NCBI RefSeq assembly: GCF_021249405.1
Contig: NZ_CP089594.1
Span: 124,001 to 188,000 of the forward strand
Source: Halobacterium zhouii
Lineage (GTDB): Archaea > Halobacteriota > Halobacteria > Halobacteriales > Halobacteriaceae
Length of the DNA stretch: 64,000 nt
Direction: 5' to 3'
Under the pieces are notes generated by a model. It saw nothing but the letters and a program-made list of their open reading frames with translations, was not told where the DNA came from and ran no database searches. The stretch's first letter is position 1. Every line of letters begins with the position of its first letter. Positions 8,641 to 17,712 of this stretch are shown piece by piece. Both the position numbers and the translations under genes were made by a program.

Positions 8641-9848
8641 ATTCCGCCGAACGCGTCGCTGAGCGCCGAACGCATGTGCTTCCGGCGGAGTTCTCGGCGT
8701 CGGTCCTCCGAGAGATAGTTCCGGTGAACGACGCGCGCGCTCGAACTGCCCTGCTCCTCGGCGACCGCCGAGAGGTTCTCCAGGACCTCGGCCTGCGCCG
8801 TCGCGTACGTCGCGTACCAGAACCGCCGGCCCATCTTCGGCGTCGGCACCGCACCGTCGACGCGCACCTCGGCCTCGCGGGCGAGAGACTCGAAGCGGTT
8901 CGCGACCGTCTCCGTGACCAGATGTCCGCTCGCGGAGCGCGCCGACGGGAACAGGTAGCCACCCCAGTCGTCCACTGCAAGTTCGTCGATGCGGCGCTCC
9001 AGGGCGTCGACGCCGAACAGAAGTGACACCGTCCCGGGGCCGTTCTTTCGCTCCTCGAATTCGAGGTACGGCGCGCCCTCCTCGGGGGAGAGTTCGAGTT
9101 GCGAGGCGTGGAGCGCGGCGAGTTCGTTCGGGCGCAGTCCCCACCCGGCGAGCCCCACGACGAGGAGGACCTGTTCGGGCGTCGACGCCGTCTCGTGGAG
9201 GGTCCGGACGTCCGCGGCGTCGAGCGCGGCGTTGTCGGGTTCGCTGCGTTCCCAGTCGAACTCCTTCTCGGCGCGCCGCAGGGGGTTGTACGCCGCGCGG
9301 CCGGAGTCCACCAGCCACTCGTACCACCGGCGGACGTCGCCGAGGTATTTGAGTTTCGAGGCGTCCGTCGACAGTTCGTCGTTCAGTACGTCGAAGACGG
9401 CGAGCGCGCGGCGGCGGCCGTCGAGGCGGTCGGCCTCGTCCTCGACGGGACCGACCAAGTCCGTGGTGTCGTGAACCTCCGCGTACGTGCGCGCGTAGCG
9501 AGCGAGTCGCGACCGCACCGTGTCAGCCGTCGAGTCGGCCATCCGCCGGCGTCGGCGCACGTCCACGTAGGTTTCGAGGGCCGACACCGTGGGTTCGTGG
9601 CCGATGTCCCACGCGAACCCGCGCTGGCTCTCGAGGTCGATGCCGTCGAAAAAGTCGCCGAGCGTAGTGTCGTGGTGTTCGCGGAGCGCGTACGCGATGC
9701 CCGAGAACCCGAGGTCCACGAGCGTCTCGTAGGTGGGGCGCTCGTGGGGGTCGTGGCCGGCCTCGCGGAGCGCGGGCGCGATGGTGTCCCAGTACGTCGC
9801 CTCGAGTTCGGGGAGCGTCTGTCGGCTCCAGTTGATCTGGTCGGTCAT
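8637..9848 (-). CDS. Tyrosine recombinase (phage-type integrase)
   Basis: The first half is an N-terminal SAM-like DNA-binding region (SKLKYLGDVRRWYEWLVDSGR). The second half is a tyrosine recombinase catalytic domain: first Arg in GLRPNELAALH, Lys in EERKNGPG, second Arg region in MGRRFWYATYATA and the nucleophile Tyr in VVHRNYLSEDRR. The His of the usual H-x-x-R box is not visible; the position reads PKMGRR. Length (403 residues) is normal for haloarchaeal integrases. There is no tRNA, phage structural gene or second mobile gene nearby, so this is either a stranded remnant of an integrated element or a standalone recombinase acting on local sites. Promoter AT-content is low and regulation cannot be read. 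Confidence 0.82.
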   Translation of the reverse strand: MTDQINWSRQTLPELEATYWDTIAPALREAGHDPHERPTYETLVDLGFSGIAYALREHHDTTLGDFFDGIDLESQRGFAWDIGHEPTVSALETYVDVRRRRRMADSTADTVRSRLARYARTYAEVHDTTDLVGPVEDEADRLDGRRRALAVFDVLNDELSTDASKLKYLGDVRRWYEWLVDSGRAAYNPLRRAEKEFDWERSEPDNAALDAADVRTLHETASTPEQVLLVVGLAGWGLRPNELAALHASQLELSPEEGAPYLEFEERKNGPGTVSLLFGVDALERRIDELAVDDWGGYLFPSARSASGHLVTETVANRFESLAREAEVRVDGAVPTPKMGRRFWYATYATAQAEVLENLSAVAEEQGSSSARVVHRNYLSEDRRRELRRKHMRSALSDAFGGM

Positions 9849-10138
9849 CGTCAGCGTGGGTCTGCATCGCCCGCGCTGGGGGTTCGCTCGTGAGATGCGC
9901 GGGGATATCCCTATTCTGTGGTTTCGTGTTTACCAGGTAAGTGTTTCGCTAAGTAGATTGTCTGGTCTGGACAACCAAACTAAGCTGTTACTGGTGTTGT
10001 TCCCGCCATATCATCGTAAACTCTATTCTACAATACGGAATTATGGAAGTCCCAGTGCCTAGCGCGAAGCGCCCGGAACACCGCTGAACGCCCAGCAGAG
10101 CCATTTTCCTGCGTGTCGTACTCACCAGACGAGCGAAA
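9849..10138. other. Non-coding stretch between the integrase and the DUF4177 gene
   Basis: About 290 bases between divergent genes, AT-rich between roughly 9905 and 10045. It carries the right inverted repeat at 10016-10026. I see no ORF, tRNA or strong promoter. Confidence 0.5.
10016..10026 (-). repeat. Right copy of the 11-bp inverted repeat flanking the integrase
   Basis: GTAAACTCTAT is the exact complement of 8630-8640. With one mismatch the match extends to 13 bases (GWATAGAGTTTAC). Confidence 0.4.
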
Positions 10139-10324
10139 ATGGCACAGAAATGGGAGTACCAGACGCTAGAGCCGCCGAAGGGACTGACCAAGCGGGAGAC
10201 CGTCGACCCGACCGAGGAGATGAACCGACTGGGTGCGCAGGGTTGGGAGTTCGCGGGCACGGTGAGCTACGACCGTGGCGGTACGAAACTACTGTTGTTC
10301 AAGCGACCGGTTGGCGATGAGTGA
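10139..10324 (+). CDS. Small DUF4177 protein
   Basis: The 61-residue protein begins MAQKWEYQTL and contains LGAQGWEFAGTVSY and LLLFKRP, the pattern of the DUF4177 fold, a small beta-rich domain of unknown role found across bacteria and archaea. Its last codons overlap the next gene by 8 bases (ATG at 10317, stop ending 10324), so the two are probably translated together and may work together at the membrane. It is soluble, with no signal. Confidence 0.8.
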   Translation: MAQKWEYQTLEPPKGLTKRETVDPTEEMNRLGAQGWEFAGTVSYDRGGTKLLLFKRPVGDE

Positions 10325-11384
10325 CGGCTCGGACTCGGGGGACCGGTCGACTGGAAGTGACCGGCCCGACTCGGAGGACTCAGTCGCCGAGGGTGACGTC
10401 AGCACGGCGAACACGCTGCGCGAGCGAACGGACGTCGACGCGTACTGGTTCTGGGTGCTCGTGTCCGCCAACCGGTGGGTCGTCGCCGGCGGCCTCGCCC
10501 TCCTCGTGTTCGCGGCGTTCGTGCTCTGGGGGGTGTCGAAGCCGGTGCCGCTGAACCAGACGATGCAGACCAGCGACATGGTCGAGACGGTGTTCAGCAG
10601 TCTCGTCGGCGCCATCATCACCGTCACCACGCTCGTGGTCTCCATCAACCAACTCGTGCTCTCCCAGGAAATCGGGTCGCTCGGCACCCAGCGCAGCAGG
10701 ATGGACACGACGATGGATTTCCGGCAGAACACGGACGACCTGCTCGGCGAAGTGTCGCCCGCCGACCCCGCGGCGTACCTGAGTGCGCTCATCGGAACGA
10801 CCGAGCAGCGCGCAGTCGCCCTCCGGGAGACCCTCGCCGGGCACGAGAACGACACACTCCGCGAACGCGTGGACGAGTACGTCGGAGACCTCTCCGAGAA
10901 CGCCGAGCACGCCCGCGCCCACCTGTCGGGAAGCGACTTCGGGACGTACGACGTGCTCGCCGCCGCGCTCGACTACAACTACGACGTGAAGATGCACGAC
11001 CTCCGGCGACTCGGAATGAACCACGAGAGCGAACTGTCGAGCGAGGAGCGGGCGGCGTTCCGCGACCTTCTGGAGGCGCTGACGATGTACGGCCCGGCGC
11101 GCGAGTACGTGAAGAACCTCTACATCCAGTGGGCGCTGGTGAAACTCTCGCGGGCCATCCTGTACGCCACCGTGGTCGCGCTCACGGTGGCCGGCGGCGT
11201 GGTGGTCTTCGTCGACGCGACGACGTTCACCGGGACGGTGCTCGGCGTCGAGACGATGCTCTGGTTCGTGAGCGCCGCGTTCGCCGTCTCGACGTTGCCG
11301 TTCCTCCTGTTCGTCTCGTACATCCTGCGACTCGCGACCATCGCGAAGCAGACGCTCTCGGTGGGCCCGCTCGACCTGAGTTGA
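10317..11384 (+). CDS. Four-pass membrane protein with a cytoplasmic helical loop, paralogue 1
   Basis: After a disordered acidic N-terminus come two membrane segments (WVVAGGLALLVFAAFVLWG and a stretch ending VVSINQLVLSQE), about 160 mainly helical soluble residues, and two more membrane segments ending PFLLFVSYILRLA. It is related along its whole length to the convergent gene at 11475-12566. Shared marks are VVSIN-x-x-VLSQE, FGT-x-x-VL-x-x-x-L-x-YNY, EY-x-K-x-LY and a YI-x-R segment near the end. I do not recognise a named function. The layout suggests a membrane sensor, scaffold or stress-related protein. I take the start at 10317 (MSDGSDSG) because it overlaps the preceding stop; the frame is open further upstream. 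Confidence 0.75.
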   Translation: MSDGSDSGDRSTGSDRPDSEDSVAEGDVSTANTLRERTDVDAYWFWVLVSANRWVVAGGLALLVFAAFVLWGVSKPVPLNQTMQTSDMVETVFSSLVGAIITVTTLVVSINQLVLSQEIGSLGTQRSRMDTTMDFRQNTDDLLGEVSPADPAAYLSALIGTTEQRAVALRETLAGHENDTLRERVDEYVGDLSENAEHARAHLSGSDFGTYDVLAAALDYNYDVKMHDLRRLGMNHESELSSEERAAFRDLLEALTMYGPAREYVKNLYIQWALVKLSRAILYATVVALTVAGGVVVFVDATTFTGTVLGVETMLWFVSAAFAVSTLPFLLFVSYILRLATIAKQTLSVGPLDLS

Positions 11385-11474
11385 GGGGGAGTCTGCGTGG
11401 GCTGACGTCTGCGGTGGCTCATTCGCCTGCGCTCTCCGGATGTATCGGCGTGCTTCGAGCGCGGTCCCGGGCGG

Positions 11475-12566
11475 TCACTCGTCGTCCATCTGCTCTAGCA
11501 GTTCCCAGTCGTGGGACTGTTCGGCGTCCGTCCAGTCGAGCGAGCCGATACTGTCGCCCTTCTGGAGGATGAACGGACCGGCGGCGAGCGTGCGGAGCGT
11601 GACGGCGGACGCCCGGATGATGTACGCGGTCAACAGGAGGTAGGGTGCGAGCGCGACCGTGTACGCGAACGTGACCGAGATGAGGAGCGGCGACACGCCG
11701 AAAAAGGAGACGTCGGGGAACAGCGCCGCGTCGAGGGCGAGCATCACGTAGGACGTGAAGACGATGACGGGCAGCGAGACGTACAGCAGTCGCGTCGAGA
11801 GGTGCGCGAGTTCCCGCTTGTAGTAGAGGGATTTGAAGTACTCGCGGCCGGTGCCCATGGATTTGATGGTGTCGATGATCTCGTCCACCTGTGCCTCGGC
11901 CTCGTCGCTTAGGGTCCCCTCGTGTTTGTTCTTGAGGCTCCGGGCGGCCTGGAGTTGGCCAGAGTAGTTGTAGTTCAGGCCGGCCAGGAGCACCTTGAAC
12001 GTCCCGAATTTCGCGGTGCCGAGCGTGCTCCGGGACTGCCGCAGGTCTCTAGCGACGTAGTCGGCGAACTCCTCGACTTCCGCGCGGAACGCCTCGTTGT
12101 CGCTGTCCTGGGCGATCACTTCGAGGTCGTAGACCTGCGTGGCGACGGCGTACATGACCGCCTGCAGGAAGTCCGCGGGCCGCGCCGGCGTGATGTCCGC
12201 CTGGATGAACCCTTCGATACGCCGGTGGTAGTCCAGGGATGCGGTGATGCGCTGTTCCTGGTCCTCGAGGTCCGTCATCTCCTGGGACAGCACGACGGAG
12301 TTGATGGAGACGACGATGGAGACGAGCAGAATCGCGCCGCTGAGCAGCGAACTGAACAGCGTGATGCCGGTCGACGTCTCGGTGAGGAGGCGGCGCATCT
12401 CGACGGGTAGGACGAACGAGAGGCCGATCAGCACCACGAACACGAGCACCATCAACGCGACCATCACGGAGAACCGGCGGCCGGTCAGGAGGAACCACCG
12501 GACGAGTGGGTTCTCCTCGGGAACCAGCAGCGTCGACCGCAACTCGTCGAAGCGACGCTCACTCAT
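11475..12566 (-). CDS. Four-pass membrane protein with a cytoplasmic helical loop, paralogue 2
   Basis: This 363-residue protein has the same plan as the convergent gene ending at 11384: two N-terminal membrane segments, a soluble helical domain of about 165 residues and two C-terminal membrane segments. The shared VVSIN-x-x-VLSQE motif ends the second membrane helix, and ALNYNY-like and EYFKSLYY motifs lie in the loop and its end. The N-terminus is short and basic compared with the acidic extension of its partner, and the C-terminus has an extra tail of about 25 residues. The 3' ends of the two genes are 90 bases apart. Function unknown; the pair probably arose by an inverted duplication and may form a hetero-complex. 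Confidence 0.75.
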   Translation of the reverse strand: MSERRFDELRSTLLVPEENPLVRWFLLTGRRFSVMVALMVLVFVVLIGLSFVLPVEMRRLLTETSTGITLFSSLLSGAILLVSIVVSINSVVLSQEMTDLEDQEQRITASLDYHRRIEGFIQADITPARPADFLQAVMYAVATQVYDLEVIAQDSDNEAFRAEVEEFADYVARDLRQSRSTLGTAKFGTFKVLLAGLNYNYSGQLQAARSLKNKHEGTLSDEAEAQVDEIIDTIKSMGTGREYFKSLYYKRELAHLSTRLLYVSLPVIVFTSYVMLALDAALFPDVSFFGVSPLLISVTFAYTVALAPYLLLTAYIIRASAVTLRTLAAGPFILQKGDSIGSLDWTDAEQSHDWELLEQMDDE

Positions 12567-12835
12567 GGTCGACGCTGGCCGGCGCTGTCGCGTTCCCCCA
12601 CCCCACTCGACGGTCGGTGTCCACGACCCGCGTTCGTGTCACCGCTGGAAAAGTTCGTCGCGTGTTCGACCCATCCGACCCGGAACTGGTAGCGATACGC
12701 GACGATGGCGTAACGTCACAGTCACGAAGCCACTGGGAGCTGCGGACTACTCGGCCCGCCGGTGAGAACCGACACGGCACTCGACTGTGTGCGCCGGTGA
12801 CCGCGCTACTGGTAGCCCAGTCCGGCGCGGGGCGG

Positions 12836-14092
12836 CTACGCGAACGGCGTCGCCAGTTTCAGCCAGTCTCTGGCCACGTCGCCGACGCCACGCCCCAACG
12901 CCCCGACATCGTGGTAGAACCACTCACCGCCGCCGTATGCCGCGACGAAGGGTTCGTCGGTGCGGTGGCCGATCCGGTCGTCCAGAGAGGGGTCGATGGG
13001 GACGAGTTCTCGGCCGCCCAGCACCACGGAGTCCGGTTCGTAGGGAAGCGCCGGCACGTCGGCGGCGGCGACCCCGAGGAGGAGGTGGCCCGACTGGAAC
13101 AAGAGCGCGGTCTCGCAGTCGAAGGCCGTCGACAGGAGGCCGGCGAGCAGGTGCGTGAGGTCCTTGCAGTCGCCGACGCCGGCCACGAGCGTCTCCGGAA
13201 CGGTCCTGTTGTAGTCGTACGTGTCGAGGGTCGCGGCGTCGCGGGCGTAATCGACGTGCTGGACGAACCGCACCAGTTCGACGAACCGCCGGCGAGCGTC
13301 GAGGTCGCCGAGTACCGGCGATTCGCTCGCGTCGGTTCCGGCCTGTGCTGGCTGCGACGTCCGGCGGGCGTCCGCGAGGGCGTCGACGAGACCCCGGACA
13401 ACCGGGCTCGAGAGCGACTCCTCGTACGTTTTCACGTACCCGCGCTCGCCGGCCACGGCGGCCTCGTAGGTGGACCGGCGGACGCGATACGGGACCGACC
13501 ACTCTGCCCCCCTGGAGCCCTGCCAGCAATACGCGAGGGCGTACTCGTTGTCGTCGAGGCGTCGCTCGAAGTGGTTCTCGGTGGCCGGCCCGGGCGCTGC
13601 GACGACGCGGTCAGCGGGTTCCGGGTCGGCGCTCGACGTTCCTGTCCACCGGTACGGTCGCGACTCACAGAGGTACGCCGGGCGGTCGGTGTCCGCTTCG
13701 GGTTCGACGCGCACCTCGTAGAACCACGCGCCCGACGGAGGGTCGTTCCGGGGGATTCGGACGCGAATCGTCTCCGAAGCGCCAGCGTCGACTCTCAGCG
13801 CCCGGTCGCTGACGCCCACACTCACGGGTTCTCGGTCCGGGTAGGTTCGACGGACTACGGCGACACGAACCCGGCTGTGAGGTGCGCGTCCGGTCACGGC
13901 GACGTTCGCGGTCGTTTTCTCCACGCCCGTCACCCGTCCCGTCACACCCGTCGCACGCGGTAAGCGCGGCTTTCCGCGTGCCGTGTAGTCGGTCGTGACG
14001 CCGACGTTCTGCCGCAGAAATTCGAGGACGTCTCGCCCCAGTAAGGCTCCGCCTACTCCCGCACAGCGGGCCAGAAACTGGCGGCGCTCCAT
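12836..14092 (-). CDS. Tat-exported transglutaminase-like protein
   Basis: The N-terminus MERRQFLARCAGVGGALLG is a twin-arginine signal. The first half is beta-rich with no clear family. The second half contains the transglutaminase/papain-like core: the Cys in AGVGDCKDLTHLLAG, the His in FQSGHLLLGV and the Asp in LVPIDPSLDD. Members of this superfamily are peptidases, amidases or cross-linkers, and archaeal members are mostly uncharacterised. It is 418 residues and likely acts on the cell surface. It is divergent from the HTTM gene, with a palindromic site in the shared 179-base promoter region. The 270 bases between its stop and the next minus-strand gene hold nothing recognisable. Confidence 0.75.
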   Translation of the reverse strand: MERRQFLARCAGVGGALLGRDVLEFLRQNVGVTTDYTARGKPRLPRATGVTGRVTGVEKTTANVAVTGRAPHSRVRVAVVRRTYPDREPVSVGVSDRALRVDAGASETIRVRIPRNDPPSGAWFYEVRVEPEADTDRPAYLCESRPYRWTGTSSADPEPADRVVAAPGPATENHFERRLDDNEYALAYCWQGSRGAEWSVPYRVRRSTYEAAVAGERGYVKTYEESLSSPVVRGLVDALADARRTSQPAQAGTDASESPVLGDLDARRRFVELVRFVQHVDYARDAATLDTYDYNRTVPETLVAGVGDCKDLTHLLAGLLSTAFDCETALLFQSGHLLLGVAAADVPALPYEPDSVVLGGRELVPIDPSLDDRIGHRTDEPFVAAYGGGEWFYHDVGALGRGVGDVARDWLKLATPFA

Positions 14093-14132
14093 GGCGAGGC
14101 TTACCTCAACTGGGGGTAAGTCTTGTGGTTGA

Positions 14133-14147
14133 GTAACATAGTGTTAC
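14133..14147. promoter_or_regulatory. Palindrome GTAAC-N5-GTTAC between divergent genes
   Basis: GTAACATAGTGTTAC lies 41 bases before the start of the transglutaminase-like gene and about 125 before the HTTM gene. A second imperfect pair, CTTAC and GTAAG, lies at 14099-14120. These look like operator sites for a regulator of one or both genes. Confidence 0.35.
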
Positions 14148-14271
14148 AGGAGGTAATGTTGTCCTACACCCGCCGACCAAGGGAGGACCCCTGACTGGTG
14201 CGGAAGTCGAGAAGACTCGAGAGGTCAGGCAACCGGCACGCTGTTAACCCAGACGGGCGAACGCGCACACG

Positions 14272-15843
14272 ATGAGCGCTCGCGCTCTCGGGTCGCAGAT
14301 CCAAACAGCAGTGGCTCGCCGCGTGAGCGTCGACGCGCGGGCGCTGGCGGCGTTCCGTGTCGGCGTGGGCGCGCTGTTGCTCGCGGACCTGCTCTTGCGG
14401 GCGCGGCACCTCAAGGCGTTTTATACGGACCAGGGAGTGCTGCCGCGGGCGGTGCTGGCCGAACAGTATCCGACGTTTGCAGCGTTCTCCCTGCACGCCC
14501 TATCGGGCGCAGCGTGGTTTCAAGTCGTGCTGTTCGCGGTGGCAGGCGTCGCCGCGCTCGCGCTCCTGATAGGGTATCGAACGACGCTGGCCACTGTCGT
14601 CTCGCTGGTCCTGCTCGTGTCCCTCCACGCCCGGAATCCGGTCGTACTCAACGGTGGGGACTCACTGTTCCGCCAACTCCTCTTCTGGAGCGTGTTCCTG
14701 CCGCTGGGCACGCGATGGAGCGTCGACGCTCGGCACCGCCAGGCCGCGAACGAACAGTCAACGCCGTCCGGGGCGAGCGCCGCGACGCAAGCAGATAGAA
14801 CATCCTCGAAGGAGGGTGAGGTGGCCGGACAGAGCGGAGGCCCAGCAGACCATTGGACGGCGCTGGCGCCCCGGGTTACGAGCGTGGCGTCTGCGGCGCT
14901 GTTGGTCCAGGTGGTGTTGGTGTACGTGGTCAACGCGGTGTTGAAACTCCGCGGGGACGCCTGGCTGTCGGGTGACGCGGTGCGGGTGGTGTTCGCCCTC
15001 GACCAGTTCACCGTGTTCCTGGGGGACGCCCTGGCGCAGTATCCGGCGGTTCTCGAAGTGGCCAGCCACGTGTGGCTGGTGTTACTGGTGTGTTCGCCGC
15101 TGTTGCTGGTAGTGACGGGGTGGCGTCGGGCGGTGTTGGCGGGCCTGTTCGCGAGCGTCCACCTCGGCATGCTGCTCACGATGCAACTCGGCCTGTTCCC
15201 GCTCATCTCGATGGTCGCGCTCGTCCCCTTCCTCCCGCCAGTTGTCTGGGACTGGGTGTCCGTGCCGTCGGTCGCGCTCCTCGACGACCTCGCTGACGCG
15301 CTCCCCGCGTTCGCAGACCACTCGCTGCCAGAGCAACTCTACCAATGGGCGGGGACCGTGGTTCCGGCGGCGCTCGCGTGTCTGCTCGTCGTCGCGCTGG
15401 CGTGGAACGCCGCGTCCCTGGGCTTCGTGACGATTCCGGACTCGGTCAACCCGGAACCAGGAAACGAGCGTCCGGACTATCGGTGGAACATGTTCGCGCC
15501 CGAACCGCTGAGCGTCGACGGGTGGGTGCGCGCGCCCGGTCGACTGGCGTCCGGAGCGCAGGTCGACGCGTTCCACGGCGGCGCCGTCAGGTGGACGAAA
15601 CCGCCGGACGTCGCCGCCACCTACCCCACCGCGCGGTGGCGGAAGTACATCGCAAACGTGTGGCGCGGCAACGGCGATACCCTCGAGCGCGGCTTCGCGG
15701 ACTACCTGTGTGCGCGCTGGGACGCCAGCCACGAGTCCGACCTGGTGAACGTCTCGGTCTACTACGTCGAAGAGCCGGTGCGTCTCGGCGCGCCCGACCC
15801 CACCGAGCGCGTGGAACTGTACTCCCAGCCCTGCCCCTCGTAG
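14272..15843 (+). CDS. HTTM-domain membrane protein, copy 1
   Basis: The protein has about eight to ten membrane segments and the HTTM (vitamin K-dependent gamma-carboxylase-like) pattern: an N-terminal VSVDARALAAFRVGVGALLL, YTDQGVLP, LSGAAWFQVVLF, SLHARNPVVLNGGDSLFR and a conserved central YVVNAVLKL. A C-terminal soluble region of about 140 residues contains MFAPEPLSVDGW and WRKYIANVW. HTTM proteins are integral membrane proteins of mostly unknown reaction; only the animal carboxylase relatives are understood. At 523 residues it is a full-length paralogue of 38994-40562. Long blocks of the two genes are nearly identical in DNA while other parts differ, which points to gene conversion. Confidence 0.85.
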   Translation: MSARALGSQIQTAVARRVSVDARALAAFRVGVGALLLADLLLRARHLKAFYTDQGVLPRAVLAEQYPTFAAFSLHALSGAAWFQVVLFAVAGVAALALLIGYRTTLATVVSLVLLVSLHARNPVVLNGGDSLFRQLLFWSVFLPLGTRWSVDARHRQAANEQSTPSGASAATQADRTSSKEGEVAGQSGGPADHWTALAPRVTSVASAALLVQVVLVYVVNAVLKLRGDAWLSGDAVRVVFALDQFTVFLGDALAQYPAVLEVASHVWLVLLVCSPLLLVVTGWRRAVLAGLFASVHLGMLLTMQLGLFPLISMVALVPFLPPVVWDWVSVPSVALLDDLADALPAFADHSLPEQLYQWAGTVVPAALACLLVVALAWNAASLGFVTIPDSVNPEPGNERPDYRWNMFAPEPLSVDGWVRAPGRLASGAQVDAFHGGAVRWTKPPDVAATYPTARWRKYIANVWRGNGDTLERGFADYLCARWDASHESDLVNVSVYYVEEPVRLGAPDPTERVELYSQPCPS

Positions 15844-15914
15844 CGTGTCAACGTTCCAAGTGAAACGCGTTTCCGGAAACCACCAAGGGGGCGGCGCGTC
15901 TCCATCCGAGTGCG

Positions 15915-16517
15915 ATGTCTGACTACGAACTGCCGCCGCTTCCCTACGACTACGACGCACTCGAACCGCACGTCTCCGAGCAGGTGCTCACGTGGCATCA
16001 CGACACCCACCACCAGGGCTACGTGAACGGCTGGAACGCCGCCGAGGAGACGCTCGCCGAGAACCGCGAAGCCGGCGACTTCGGCTCCTCCGCGGGCGCT
16101 ATCCGCGACGTCACGCACAACGGCTCCGGCCACGTTCTCCACTCCCTCTTCTGGCAGAACATGAGTCCGGAAGGCGGCGACGAGCCGTCGGGCGACCTCC
16201 GCGACCGCATCGAAGCGGACTTCGGCTCCTACGAGGCCTGGAAGGGCGAGTTCGAGGCCGCCGCCTCGGCCGCGGGCGGCTGGGCGCTGCTCGTCTACGA
16301 CAGCCACTCCGAGCAGCTCCGGAACGTCGTCGTGGACAAGCACGACCAGGGCGCGCTCTGGGGCAGCCATCCCCTGCTGGCGCTCGACGTCTGGGAGCAC
16401 TCCTACTACTACGACTACGGTCCCGACCGCGGCGACTTCGTCAGCAACTTCTTCGAGGTCGTCGACTGGGGCGAACCCAGCGAGCGCTACGCCGAAGCCG
16501 TCGAGCGCTTCGAGTAG
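15915..16517 (+). CDS. sod: Superoxide dismutase (Mn/Fe type)
   Basis: It converts superoxide to oxygen and hydrogen peroxide. The family pattern is complete: LPPLPYDYDALEPH at the start, first ligand His28 in WHHDTHH, second ligand His76 in LHSLFWQNMSP, and the last two ligands in LDVWEHSYYYDYG. Length is 200 residues, normal for the family, with a very acidic surface. Haloarchaeal enzymes of this family usually use manganese, but the metal cannot be read with certainty. There is no signal peptide, so it works in the cytoplasm. It stands alone, and the start ATG at 15915 is the only sensible one. Confidence 0.96.
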   Translation: MSDYELPPLPYDYDALEPHVSEQVLTWHHDTHHQGYVNGWNAAEETLAENREAGDFGSSAGAIRDVTHNGSGHVLHSLFWQNMSPEGGDEPSGDLRDRIEADFGSYEAWKGEFEAAASAAGGWALLVYDSHSEQLRNVVVDKHDQGALWGSHPLLALDVWEHSYYYDYGPDRGDFVSNFFEVVDWGEPSERYAEAVERFE

Positions 16518-16566
16518 GCCGCATACCCCCGAAGGCATTTGTGATTCGGCTTTCATTTTTTGTGTG

Positions 16567-17223
16567 ATGTCCTCCAGACGTCAGTTCCTCCGCAATGCGG
16601 CCGTCGCCCTCGGCGGTTCGGTCGCGACCGCCGGTTGTACCAACGTTCCGGCCAGCAGCGGCGACCCCGACGAAACGCTGCCCTCCACGAGTTCGACACC
16701 AGAAACCTCGAGCGAAACGATGACCGCCACCAGCACCGATAGCACGACGACGGCCCGCGACCGACGGCGGATTGTTCGCGGCGAAGCCGACCCGATAACG
16801 GTCGAGGAGACGATTACGGACTCGAAGTACGTGTACGTCGAGTCGAACGACACCGTACGCTACTCGGCGATCTCGTCCGGTGACGGGGTCCTGGAGTACG
16901 GGTACGAGTCGTTCGACGACTGGGCGCGCGGCGAAGGCGCGGGGATCGCCACACACGCCGTCTACGACCACGTCGACGAGCGAGTCGACGGTAGATACGG
17001 CGGCGGGTACGGCAGCGGCCCTGACGGGTCAGCGGTCATCACCCTGCGGGTGACGACGCGCGTCGACAGCGACGGGAACGTCGTCTCCGAACCGGAGGTG
17101 TCGTTCGCCGAATTGGTTGCCGTCGCCCCCCGGAGTGTGACCAGCACCATCCACTTCGCCGGACACACGGCGACGCCCACTCACGAGGTGTGGGTTCGGC
17201 ACGTCGTCCGCCAGAACGGCTAA
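16567..17223 (+). CDS. Tat lipoprotein of unknown function
   Basis: The N-terminus MSSRRQFLRNAAVALGGS followed by VATAGC is a twin-arginine signal with a lipobox, so the mature protein begins at the Cys and is anchored outside the membrane. A Ser/Thr-rich spacer of about 40 residues follows. The remaining 150 residues are beta-rich and acidic with no family I recognise. A GTG codon lies directly before the ATG; I chose the ATG. T-rich sequence (plus strand 16549-16561) precedes the start. It follows superoxide dismutase by 49 bases on the same strand but need not share its transcript. Confidence 0.7.
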   Translation: MSSRRQFLRNAAVALGGSVATAGCTNVPASSGDPDETLPSTSSTPETSSETMTATSTDSTTTARDRRRIVRGEADPITVEETITDSKYVYVESNDTVRYSAISSGDGVLEYGYESFDDWARGEGAGIATHAVYDHVDERVDGRYGGGYGSGPDGSAVITLRVTTRVDSDGNVVSEPEVSFAELVAVAPRSVTSTIHFAGHTATPTHEVWVRHVVRQNG

Positions 17224-17255
17224 ACTCAAGGTGGCGGGTCACGCCACCACCGGGC

Positions 17256-17678
17256 ATGGAGGACGCGACGGAGCTCGTCGCCGTGGCGGACGTCCCCGAG
17301 CAGGGGTCGTGGTTGTTCACGGCGCGCGAGTGGAACGGCAAAGAGGAGGAGGTGATTCTCGTGCGCCTCGCGGACGGCGTCGTGGCGTGGAAGAACTTCT
17401 GCCTGCACGAACCCGACCAGCGCCTCGACCGCGGGATGGGCGCCGCCATCCGCGAGGACGAGATCATCTGCCCGCGCCACGGCTCCATGTACGACGCCTG
17501 CACGGGCCACTGCGACAACGGCGAGGCCGCCGGCACCGACCTCGTGGACGTCGACATTGCCGTCGAGGACGGCGTGGTCTACCTGACGGACGACGAACTC
17601 GAGTTCGCCCACGAGGGCGGCATTCAGGACGACGATGACGACGACATGCCGGGGTCGTCCTCGCACCTCCAGTTCTGA
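17256..17678 (+). CDS. Rieske-type ferredoxin-like protein
   Basis: This 140-residue soluble protein has a Rieske [2Fe-2S] fold. The ligands are in NFCLHEPDQ (Cys and His) and IICPRHGSMYD (Cys and His). It resembles the small ferredoxin components of ring-hydroxylating oxygenases or nitrite-reductase small subunits, but no oxygenase or reductase gene is adjacent, so it is probably a general electron carrier. The spacing between the two ligand pairs contains an acidic loop. The C-terminal tail carries six consecutive Asp. I chose the ATG at 17256 (MEDATELVAVAD), which fits the domain edge. Confidence 0.85.
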   Translation: MEDATELVAVADVPEQGSWLFTAREWNGKEEEVILVRLADGVVAWKNFCLHEPDQRLDRGMGAAIREDEIICPRHGSMYDACTGHCDNGEAAGTDLVDVDIAVEDGVVYLTDDELEFAHEGGIQDDDDDDMPGSSSHLQF

Positions 17679-17712
17679 GGGCGCCGACGGAGCGCCGTGG
17701 CCAGCGAGCGGG

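Noticed and set aside
8630..10026. att sites of an integrated provirus
   Set aside because: The two 11-mers are inverted, not direct, and there is no tRNA or phage gene, so I list them only as inverted repeats.
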